A stretch of 64,000 bases of DNA from Crocodylus rhombifer (taxonomy: Eukaryota > Chordata > Crocodylia > Crocodylidae), in the NCBI GenBank assembly GCA_038503035.1, contig JAVSML010020765.1:186001-250000 (forward strand), written 5' to 3'. Of this stretch, positions 25,201 through 37,200 are shown piece by piece (position 1 is the stretch's first letter; every line of letters starts with the position of its first letter). Below the pieces are notes generated by a model. It saw only the letters and a program-made list of their open reading frames with translations. It had not been told where the DNA came from and ran no database searches. The position numbers and the translations under genes were made by a program.

Positions 25201-28200
25201 CACAAGTTGTACCTCTTTAATTGATACCAGTACAGTTTAGGTCAGGGGTCAGCAACCCCCGGCACACATGCCAAGCATGGCATGCAAGGCAATTTTGCTC
25301 GGCACACCACCACCAGCCTAATCAGCTGCTGCCAATCACAGAGCCCAGGCTGTTCCCAGTAGGCAGCTGGGAGGCTGTAAGCCCAGCTGCAAACAGCTGT
25401 TCTGGGCTCTGGCATGTCGGCACTCTGGCACTTTCCAAGGTAGACATTGTGGGTTTTTTTGGCACTTCAGCCAAAAAACGTTGCCTACCCCTAGTTTAGG
25501 TCATCCAGCCCCATCAGAGCAGATTCCGTTGTACCAGCGTGAAGGTGCTTACACTGCACAAACTGGAAGAAGCTGTATTGTATTGTCATCTACTTTCAGG
25601 GCTGAGTTAAAAAAAAAATCACACCTGTAATTTAAAAGATTATAAAAAAAGTAGTGCATAGACTGGCCATAGGCCCGACTTGTGTTCCATTAAGAAGTGC
25701 TTGTGAGTGTTTTGGTAATAGATGGAAGGGTTCCTGAATACAATCATAGAACTTGTCTAGCTGTTGTTTGGACTTAAAAACAGAAAGTTAACTTCTAATA
25801 CTACATCTGACCTTAGAAACGTGCAAATAGATAGAGCTTAACACTGGCTCTTATGCTAAAGAAGCCTGAGTATTGAACAGTTAATGAGCTAATGGACAGA
25901 CCCTTCAGCTGAAGTAGGAGTAGTGGTAGCAGTAGTTCCCTTACTTTCTCTGAGTGCCAGTTCTTGAAAGGCACACTGGATCATGTGTGAGTGCCAGATG
26001 ACTGCAAGGTACGTGCAGTTAATTGACTGTAGTATCCACAAGGAGTACATGTGCGGAGTATATTTGTTGTAGCTATTTCAGGCCCTGTCCCTATTTTTGG
26101 TCCAGGGTTGCTTCTCACTCTTCAGACAACTCTGGATTTGTTATTGTTCCACCAGTTAAGGGTGAATTATGAGGTTGCAGGTTTTTTTTAAACTCTACTG
26201 TTTCTGAGCCAGTTAACACATTCCTTCTATGGGGGAGGATTGACTACTCTCTTTTGAGAGGGAGGGCCCACAGCAATAGGGAAGGCTATGAGAAATGGCA
26301 GAAAACCTGGAGAGAGTTTAGCAGGCATTGTCTTGTAGAGAGAGGAGGGAGGGAGTGATAGGGTGTTAAATGTGTTCCTTCATCTCTTGCCCCCCACCAA
26401 AGAGATGCATTACTAGATGCTATGTACTGCAGTCCAAAGGGGCAAACGTAGCTTGTGGAGATGTGCCCTGTGTAGCGCTAAACTAGCTCAAACAGCAGTA
26501 CCTGACTACGGAAGCAAGGTGTCCTGTGTGACTGTGAAACCTTCCCAGGACTCGGGCTAAGTGCCCAGGCAGCTCACCCATCCTGAGCTCCATGCTCTGT
26601 GTGCCACACTGCTGTAGTTACCAAGAAGGCTAACAGCATCCTGGGCTGCACTGGTAGGCGTGTTGCTAGCAGGTCGAGGGAAGTGATTATTCCCCTCTAT
26701 TCAGCAGTGGCGAGGCTACATTTGGAGTACTATGTTCAGTTTTGAGCTCCCCGCTACAGAAAGGATGTGGAGAAATTGGAGAGAGTCCAGTGAAGGGTGA
26801 CAAAAATGGTGAGGGGGCTGGAGGACATGACTTATGAGGAAAGGCTGAGGAAACTGGACTTATTTAGTCTAGAGACATAATAGCAGCCTTCAGCTACCTG
26901 AAGGGTGGTTCAAAAGAGGATGGAGCTAGGCTATTCTGAGTGGCAGATGACAGAACAAGGAGCAATGGTTTCAAGCTTCAGCAAGGGAAGTTTAGGTTAA
27001 GTATTAGGAAGAATTTTCTCACTAAGAGGGCAGTAAAACACTGGACAGGTTACCCAGAGAGGTGGTGGATGCTTCCATCCTTGAGGGTTTTCAAAACCTG
27101 GCTGGACAAAGCTTTGGTTGGGATGATCTAGCTGGGGCTGGGCCTACTTTGACCAGGGGGTTGGACTAGATGACCTCCTGAGGTCCCTTCCAACCCAAAC
27201 TTTCTATGATTCTACCAGTACCCAACCAGCTAGTTGAAAGCTAGTCATAGTTGTACACCCACATTTGGATTTCAGCACAGGCACTATCCAATGGAGAAAG
27301 GCTCTCAGGGTGAGGAGGACTAGTAATCTGTAGAAGAGGGGAAGACTGGCTTTTTTCAGATGTTTGCTCAATTTTACTGGGACAGGCTGAAAAATTCTCA
27401 AGCATGTTGGGGAATGACATCTGTGCCTATGGCACAGGAGGTTGAAGGTTTCATATTACATTTGATTTTAAAATTGTGTGGAGATGCACATATTGCTTTG
27501 TCTCCATGGCGTTGAGATGCTACACGTCTCAAATTGACATCTTTTGTGGACGATATAAATTTAAGTGCACTTGGCAGCTCACAGGATCAGGCCCTTTGCA
27601 GGGTGACATCTCACCTTCTCAGGCTATATCTGCATTGCAGTCAAACACACCCTGTGAGCAGGGTAGCCATAGCAGAGAGATCTCAGTGTGGCCTCTGTCT
27701 TTCTGGGAATTTACCCCATTTCTCAGGCAAGTTTTGCAACTCGCACTGAGTTCTCTGTTGCTTTGGGCTACCGTAGATACCAGCACCTGGATGAACTAGT
27801 TTAGAACTTTTTTAGTCATGTCAACATGAGCTGTGGAGACTGCACTGTAGGCAAACATTTAGAGGGGCCTTCTTGGATGCACATTGCTGGCACTGATATC
27901 TCTATGGGTCAGGTTGCTTGAATACATTTAAATGTTACAATATTTCTTTTTAAAAAATATTAATGTTTCACCCTGTTAGGCTGAGATTTTGATAAATATA
28001 TACAAATACTTTGTTCCATAGGAGTTGAATATGCATTTTAAAGCTTTATTTACCTGGTCATATTTGTGTATCTGTCTGAGATGCTGGTAGTTTCCTGGGG
28101 GAAGCATATGAACAATTATTCCAACTATTTAAAAAAAAAATTCCCCCTGTACCTGATTCATGTTAAAATGACCTTGGGTAATCCACGTGTTGTTTAATTC

Positions 28201-31200
28201 TCAGGTATGCTATTTTTTTTTCCTTTTGGCAAACAAAGCATATCGCAAAACACAATCACTTACCATTGATGACTTTGCCAGAAGGAATTTTAATGTGCTT
28301 CAGCCTTTCTGTGCTTTTGTCTGATTCATATTAATTAGAAGTAAGACACCACCAGTAGATCTGAAATACTAGTGTTCAGTGGGGTACGTTAAAAAATACT
28401 TGCTTGCTTCTGGAGTGGGATTGATGAGAGATGTTCAGTATTGCTATTTCATCTACCAAAATAAATCTATCTTGCAAAATGAGACAATCCCATTTGGGAT
28501 CCTTTTCAGCAAAGCAGAAATTTAGATTAATAATGTGCTCTAGGGCTGTGTGTTTTTATTCCCAGTTTCTTCTTTTTTTTAAAGACTAATGAATCATATT
28601 TAGCTACACAAGCTTGCTTTTTACACATGTTTTTAGAGCCTAAGTGATGAATTTTCTGTTAACAGGGAAACGTAGAGAAAGAAACTGATAGGAAAAAAAT
28701 CAAGTCGGAGAAAGAAACCAAATCATTGCAAGCTTCAGGTGACAAAGACTCCAGTAAAATGAAGTGAGTATAGAGAAGGAAGATGCCAACACAATATGTG
28801 AAACTGAGTTCTTTCTTTAAAAAGGTTTGGATGAGGAATTCTTTCCTCTCTCCTCCCTTCAACTGTGGGTTTATGTAATACAGTGTGTTATGTGAAACTT
28901 AGTTTGGTGTAAATTTATGTTTTTTGGCCTGGAATCCACAAGGCAGCTAAAGAAACTTTCATTTATTTACATTTTTTGTTGACGATCCAGTTACTATTGA
29001 CAGCATACCTGTTTTCCTCTCCTTATGGTACTAATCCTTCATGAAGAGAAGTTCTAGGGTTGACTTTTCCTCTCTCACTGATGACACACTGCTGACTTCA
29101 GTGTGTCCTTGACAGCATAATTATTACTGATTTACATCAGCCTGAGATCAGAACCAAGTCTTTCATGTTTACATGTTGAAATGGATAACTTCCCTCCCTC
29201 ACCCAGCAGCCAGAGCCGCCATTCTAAGTCTAAATAGTGCATGGCTCAAGGGACCCAGAACTACTGCAGGAAATTCTTCTGGCCTTTCAGGGCATGATGC
29301 TCTTCCCTCTCAAGCTGTGCATAACCAATGTCCCTGTGTAATTTCAGTGGAATTGCCATCTTTCTGATGGGGTACAAATAATAATATTATGATCCTGAAC
29401 AACACAAAGTTATTAACATTCCTGAGGAATCTTTGCAAATCTGGTTTCCCAGTTGCAGCTGTTGTGTGGGAAGCTTACCTTATTCCCTCCAGAAAAGGGT
29501 GGCATTTAGTCTTTTCTAAACTGTGGTGTACTGTAGTTTCTGCTAAGAAACTGCTGCTGTCTATCACCCAAGGTGGCTGAATGTCTTGGTACATGAACTA
29601 TATGTTTATTTTGTGTAATAATTCAAGCACTTTGGGATCTTTCAGGGTGAAATATAAAAATATCTTTTTTTTCCCAACTTTTATCCGATTTTTTTTTTTT
29701 TTGGGGTCTCTTTTCTTGCTGTCCCCTACCTCTCAGACTCGGCATTTGTTTTCATTCTTTGGAAGCTGTGCTGAGCTGATTTCATAGCCTTCTGCTTGAG
29801 AAGGTTTAGTGTAGTGAAGAAGCCTCACTCATCAAGTCTCCTGATTTCCTTGATGTTTCTATTTTTTTAGCAGCTTCTGATTAGTGCCAACTGTGCTTGT
29901 CTTGTTAGTTGATGATCTGTTAGTGATGGACAAGAATCAGGTGTGCATGCTGATAGATCTGATTCAGCTGCTACCTTTGATGTCATCAACTGTGAGATTT
30001 TGGCAACTTGCCTTCAGAGCTTGGGTGGGAAGGCAGTGTCTGCTTAGCGTGGTCTGACTCCTTCCTGTCTTAGGTCACAGCTAGTGGTGGTGACTGATCA
30101 TCTATTTTAAGCAGCTACGTGTCCCACTTGGCACGTGTGAGCCAGTAAGGAGACATGAGCCATGAGGTCATCAGCGGAGAGACCGAGCAGCAACTCTCTT
30201 GCTATAATGAGACCCAGATGGTGCAGTGTCTTTTTTTTCTTGCCTGTGCCCAGAGATGACTGGAGCAGGGTGTAGGGACCAGGGCAAATCAGCCTGTGCA
30301 GGGCCTTGCCCCCAGATGCGAGGAAGCTAAATGGTTGGAGGGCCGCACCCAGAGGGTGGTAGTGGATGGGTTCTTCTCGACCTGGAAGGACGTGGGCAGT
30401 GGGGTTCCGCAGGGCTCGGTCCTCGGGCCCGCACTGTTCAACATCTTCATCAGTGACTTGGATGAGGGGGTAGAAAGCACCCTGTTCAAGTTTGCTGATG
30501 ACACTAAGATGTGGGGGGATGTGGGTGTACTAGAAGGGTGCAATAGGCTACAAGCTGACCTTGACAGGTTGCAACGGTGGGCGGATGAGAATAGGATGGG
30601 GTTTAACACTGATAAGTGCAAGGTGTTGCACATGGGGAGGAAGAACCGGCACCACACTTACAGGTTGGGGAACTCCCCTCTTGCCAGCACGGAGACGGAA
30701 AAGGATCTTGGAGTCGTCATTGACTCCACGATGAACATGGGCCAGCAGTGTGGGGAGGCAGTCAAGAAGGCCAACCGTACCCTGTCATGCATCCACAGAT
30801 GCATCTCGAGCAGGTCCAGGGAGGTGATCCTCCCCCTCTATGCGGCACTGGTCAGGCCGCAGCTGGAGTACTGCGTCCAGTTCTGGGCGCCACACTTCAA
30901 GAGGGACGTGGACGATATGGAAAGAGTCCAGAGGAGGGCCACTCGTATGATCAGGGGTCAGCAGGGCAGGCCTTATGAGGAGAGGCTACGGGACCTGAAC
31001 CTGTTTAGCCTCCACAAGAGAAGGTTAAGGGGGGACCTTGTGGCCTGCTACAAACTGGTCAGGGGGGATCAGCAGGTATTGGGGGAGTCCCTGTTCCCCC
31101 GTGTGCTGCCAGGAATGACCAGGAATAACGGTCACAAGCTGGCGGAGGGTAGGTTTAGATTAGATATTAGGAGGCGCTCACAGTCAGGGCGGCTAGGGCC

Positions 31201-34200
31201 TGGAACCGGCTTCCAGGGGAAGTGGTGCAGGCTCCTAGCCTGGGGATTTTTAAAAGGAAGTTAGATGAGCACCTTGCCGGGGTCATCTGACCCCGGTGCT
31301 CTTTCCTGCCAAGGCAGGGGGTCGGACTAGATGATCTACCTAGGTCCCTTCCGACTCTAGCTACTATGAAACTATGAAACTATGAAGCTGGGGGTGCGGG
31401 GGGTGCGCCAAGTGGCCAGATGTGAAGCCAACAGCAGCACAGAGTTGCTGCGGCTGCTCTGTCCAGCTCTGTGGGGTCTGGGGCAGTTGCCCTGATTCAC
31501 CCCTCCCCCGGGGACGGCCCTGCCTGTGCCTGGTCGCTAGTGGTACTTAAAGGAGCATGTTCTAGCCAGTGCTTAATCCACTGAATAGATGTGCTTTTTA
31601 GTATAGGAGTAGTTTGTCCTTCTTTTCATTAAGAGGGCAAGATGTGCATCTTTTATCCAATGTTCTGTGACTACTGGAATCCTGGTGGCACTGATGACCA
31701 AAAATTTATTTTTCCCCTAGCGCCCAGCATGATAACTGAAGTGCCTGTTGGATCTGCCTTTAGCAACTCAGATTATGGCATGGTGGTAGGGTTCTTTTAT
31801 TCTATTGCTAATGCTTCATGCAACTACCCACTTACTTGGCAGGGTTAATTGGCAGGGAGCCTGTTGCACCAAATCTCTAGCAGCTTAAGGCACCTCTAGT
31901 TGGGCTTAGGCCACCCCAGAAAAATGCCAGCACTTAGTTGGTTTTCATTCATTTTCTGACTATGGAAAAAGAATACAGCAACTTTTCTATGGCAAAGAAC
32001 TCAAAGATCATTAGTTTATAATTTTTTTAACACTATGGATTCTTATTTGAAATTGTTGGCTTGTGCTAACATTGAGTGACACCTCTGAAAAGCTCTAAAG
32101 GTACCCCCCAGGGTGCCTTGGCACCCTGTTTGAAAATCTCTGGTTTAGACACTTTGTGCCATTTTGGCAACTTAAAGAAGCTGCAAATCCAACTTAAGCA
32201 TTTACACAAGTGAGATGTGTAACTGCTTTGCATTGTAGGAGTAGCGTGCAACTGCCTGAGTTTTCTGATTATCTGGGCCATGATGATCACAGCATTTTGT
32301 AAACTACTTAAAAGGCAACTTGACTGAGAAACAAAACTCAGATGAAAATCTCCATCTCAAGTTTTGTGTGAGGTAACTTAATTGGCTAGTCTTTAGAGCA
32401 TTCAGTTTAATTCTCTCAACTCATGTAATAGGAGATGATTTCAAGTGATAAATATGCATACTGCTAAATTAGAGAAGTAAATCACTTCAAATAAGCAACA
32501 TGCAATAGTAGTGTTCACTGGTCAGGGCATCCTTTCATGAAGATACAAGTCTCTTAATTGTAGATATCCCTGGAGAGTGAAGGAAGGGGAGGAAGATGGC
32601 TGTGTTTTGAGGAGTGTGTTACTTTTAAATTCCAAATTGTTCACTTGTAAAATTTTTCCTTTAATTACCAATCTGAGATTTTCTCTGTCCTTGTTTCAAA
32701 AGTCATCTTCTGCATCTTGTTGACAGTGGAAGGTGTGTTCTTTGTATCACCAGAAAGTCCCTAAAGTTTCCTCTTGCTTTTTGTGGATCCATTCTGTTAG
32801 TCATCTCACATGCCCTGCATCTCCAGCTGAATAAACATAATCATTGCACCATATAATTTAATTTTCTCAAAAACCCTATAATACACACCAAGTATATCCC
32901 AAGTGATAAGTTCATTTCCCATCTCCAGAGTATCGAAATGTTCCTATGAAGTTCAGAAGAAAGATCTCCTGTTGCTGCCGCCGCTACCACCAGTGTCTCC
33001 TGCACAGAAGCCAGCCAAGATGGCACAGAAGAGGCACAACAATGAGTGTAATGCCTGTTGCGAACTGCCTGCCACAATCAACAGCACTGCCAAGAGCAAG
33101 AGCAACCACAAGGATCCTTCTTCCTTTAAACACAGGAAAGTGGAGGAGAAGCATTATGAATACTCCAAGAGCAACAAAGTAGGTGAAATCTGTTAATGGG
33201 AGAAGATTTCCTGCTAACAGTGGGGGCATTGCAGGTCTCTTCGGCTTTTCGAATGTTAAAGGACTGCAATGATTCTGAAGCCCTCTGAATGGGCTTTTAG
33301 AAACACATTTTTTTATTACCTGGTTTCTATGACCTTATGTAGCAGAATCTTGCTAACTCAAATCTTAGTCCTTTCCAGAAAGGTATAAAAGCAGAGCCTG
33401 GAGTGAGTTCTGCTTATTGAAACTTCATTATTTCAGGAAGTATACTACTTGATTGCTTTATGCTGCAACATCTTTGCTTTTATGTTTTTCACTTGCTAGT
33501 TAACAAAAAGCATTAATTTGCCACGGGTCTTTAATTACTATGTGAATTTTTACTATGAAAAATTCACAAAAATGCCTTTTTAGGAGGGATATATGCTGAT
33601 TGAGACTCCACTCTTTAACAGCCTCAGATGTTCACCTGGCCTGATGCAAAGTTGGGGAGTCATTTCATTGCTTTTGGGAGGCATTGGATCAGGCCCAGGA
33701 CATTGTGTAATGTTTAAGGTTTTTTAACCTGATGCCACCCATGAATTTTCCTGCCTACTTTTACCCAGCCAGGGATCAAATACAAAGGAGAATGAATAGA
33801 TTTAAAAGATAGGTAAGAGGATCACATTTTAAGTCATGGCCCTGTTTTTAAGGCTCCCCAATTTCATTTTTGGTATAATGTGGGTGCAGTTTATGTATCC
33901 AGAATCAGTACACTGGAAAAAAAAGACTTTTGGTCACTTTTAAAAGCAAGTCTTGCTGTCATTTAGGCTCTGGACTTGTAGTAATCGTCATTACTTTTAA
34001 AATTAATGTTTCACAGGAGAGTTCATGAGTCTTGGGTTATAAAGTCCAATTACCTTGCAGTTTGTTTGTGTGTGGTCCTGGTTCATTTTATTTTCAGAAA
34101 GTTTGGGGAATTTCCATAGCCAGTTTTACATTTGCATTTTAGCTCTGTGTTTTTTTTTCTGGAATTCCCATTGGTAACTTACCTTCTGCTATTTCAGCTG

Positions 34201-37200
34201 CTGCCCCCTTCTTCCCCCTCCCCCACCCCCCATGTTCCTCCAGTGAGAAGGTGTGATTAAATCACTTGAATTGGTCTTATTAGTACCTGGCTTTGCTAGA
34301 GGCCAGGAAAAGTATTGTTAGTAGCCTTCGTGCTGCCTTAGCTTACTAGGTCATTGTCTTGCTAAACGCAATCCTAGTTTCAGTATTGAGGAAAACCTGC
34401 TACTTTGTTTTTCCACCCTGCAAGAAAATACCAAATGGTGTTCAGCAATCCTGTGTTAAACCAAGTTTCCTCATCACTGGTTAAAAAAAATAGGGAGAGT
34501 GAAGAGAATATGTTCTGGGATTAATTAAACATTGTTTAATTTGGGAAGTCAAAGCTTTTGAAGTGTCTGATCACAGCTACCTGACCAGTTTCCTCTTTTT
34601 CATGGTGGTGATTTTCCAGGGATATGCAAGGGACACCACAAATCCTTTCTCAGTGCCTTCTTTGCCAAATGGTACCTCCAAGCCAAGGAGACCTCAAGTA
34701 AAGATTGAAAAGTAAGGGAATTTTTTTTAATGTCTTCCTTGCTCCAGCCAGGTCTTGTCACCTTTCTATCCTCTGAGGTGCTTGACTTTTATGTGAGACG
34801 CATGGTTTCCAGTTTCCCCTTTCTAGATTCTCCATGGTGTTGCCCCCCACATGCATCTTGGCTCTCGCTTCCTGCTATTTTATTTGTATTAGATTTCGAT
34901 TGTAGGGCCCTTAGAGCAGAGGTTTAACTACTTCTGTGTATTGGGAAATTACCATTTGTGTAAAGATTATCATCATTTTAATACATATAGAATCGTAGCA
35001 GAAGCCCACATACCAATAACAGCATGCTTTTTGAAGGAGAGTAACATTACTAATTGCCCCTTCCTTTAATTTTGTCCTTCTTTCTCCTCTCCTCCATCCC
35101 CAATTCAGACCACATCCAATGGAATATCACATAGAGGAGGCCAAAAGGTTGAAGCACAAAGCTGATGCAATGGTAAGTCCTGCCCATATTCTGGAAATAT
35201 TAAAGAATATTCTAAATGAACCTTTGGCTTCATAGTGTCCTAATTCACAAAAAAGAGGGTCATAATCTCAGTGTTCTTCCTATGTGTAGCTACTGGTGCT
35301 AGATTGTCTGAGGAAATCCAATTTCCCAGGATCAAAGTGTTTCAAAATAGACTAATCCTGCATGAAATTCAGTTGTTACATTCAGGTCAGAAACTTACAA
35401 ACAGATCTTTTTCATGTTCCTGTAAGTATTGTTGGCAGATAAATGAAGTGTTCCTAAGTGTCCATTCAAGTTTGAACCATGTCCAGTCATTTAAATAAAC
35501 TTAGGAAATGAGCCCACAACTTTATATCTTCTATAGCATAAACAGCTGCATTTGCTATGTGTGCCATTACTAAACCTCAGATTGGATTGGACAGTATGTT
35601 TAAAGAGTCTGCTCTTTGACATTTCAGGATCTTTATTATAATTTTATTGCTAGTGATTTCATAGATTTCACAGACATTAGGGCTGGAAGGGACCTCGGAA
35701 GAGTCCAGCCCCCTGCCCCAGGGGCAGGAAGTCAGTAAGGGTCATAGGATCCCAGCAAGAAAAACATCCAGGTTTCTCTTGAAGGCGTTCAGAGTAGGTG
35801 CTTGAACCGCCTCCAGCAGCAGGACATTCCAAACTGTTCCTTGGGGGTTTGGACAGTAAAGAAGTTCTTCCTTATGTCCAGCCTGAAACAGTCTTGCAGG
35901 AGTTTATAACTGTTCTACCTTGTAATCCCTTCGGGCACTGTGGTGAACAAATGTTCCCCCAGGTCCTGGTGAGTACCCCTGATAAACTTATAGGTGGCCA
36001 TCAGATAACCCCTGAGCCTGCGCTTTTCCAGGCTAAAGAGCCCCATGGCTCTCAGCCTCTCATCATAAGGTCTGTTTTCTGACCTCTGATCATGCACTTG
36101 GCTCTCCTCTTCACTCTCTCAAGCTTCTCCACATCCTTTTTGAATTGTGGAGCCCAAAACTGGACGCAGTACTCCAGCTCCGGCCTCACCAAGGCCAAGT
36201 ACAACAGGAGAATGACGTCCTGGGATTTGCCTGAGAAGCATCTATGGATGCAAGCCAGCATTTTGCTCACTTTACTGGCTGCAGCATCACACTGAAGGCT
36301 CATGTTCATCTTCTGGTCAGTCCTGACCCCCAAGTCCCTCTTGTCCATAGTGCTAGTCAGCGTAGCACTGCTGAGCCTATAGACGTGCTGTGGGTTTTTC
36401 CTCCCAAGGTGGAGAACCTTGCATTTTTTGCTGTTAAACACCATTAGGTTCTTGTCTGCCCATTTGCTGAGCCTGTCCAGGTCAGCCTGGATTACCCCCT
36501 GGTTGTCAGGTGTGGGTGCTTTACCCAAAAGTTTGGTATCATCAGTGAACTTGGCCAGGCCGCTTCTGACTCCAATGTCCACTTCATTAATGGAGAGGTT
36601 GAACAAAATAGGTCTAAGGACAGAGCCTAGAGGGACCCCACTGGTCACAGGGCACCATGACAATTAACTTCCATCAACCACCACCCTCTGGGTCCGACCC
36701 TGGAGCCATTTCCCCAGCCAGCAGCTCATGGTGGACCTGAGGCCACAGTTGGCCAGTTTTACTAAAAGGTGATCATGGGATACCAGATCAAAGGCTTTTT
36801 TAAAGTCAAGTTGTATGACATCACTCTCTTCCCCCTTGTCCAGGTGATAGATCACCTGGTCATAAAAGGAAATGAGATTGGTCAAGCATGACCTACCTGC
36901 AACAAACCCATGCTGACTGTCCCTCAGGGTGTTGCCATCAGCAAGTCCGTTAAGGATGGCCTTCTTGATGATTATCTCTAAGACCTTCCCCAGGATAGAG
37001 GTCAGGCTGATGGGCCTGTAGTTTGCCAGATCCACTTTCCTCTCTTTCTAGAAGATAGGCACCACATTGGCCTTCTTCCAATCATCGGGCACTTCACCAG
37101 AGCGCCAGGAGCTCTCGAAGATCCATGCCAGGAGCTGAGCTATGATGCTAGCCAGGTCCTTAAGTACTCTGGGGTGTAAATTGTCAGGGCCAGCTGACTT

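Larger units (their letters stand above)
24576..28665 (+). other. AFF1 intron
   Basis: This is a 4.1 kb intron holding a hAT (25243-25493) and a CR1 3' fragment (26613-27217). A pseudo-exon-like acceptor at 24835 was considered and rejected. The rest is unremarkable. Confidence 0.8.
28764..32928 (+). other. AFF1 intron
   Basis: This is a 4.2 kb intron with an L2-like LINE scrap (29930-30060) and a CR1 nested in a hAT-like element (30251-31522). Nothing else is recognised. Confidence 0.8.
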
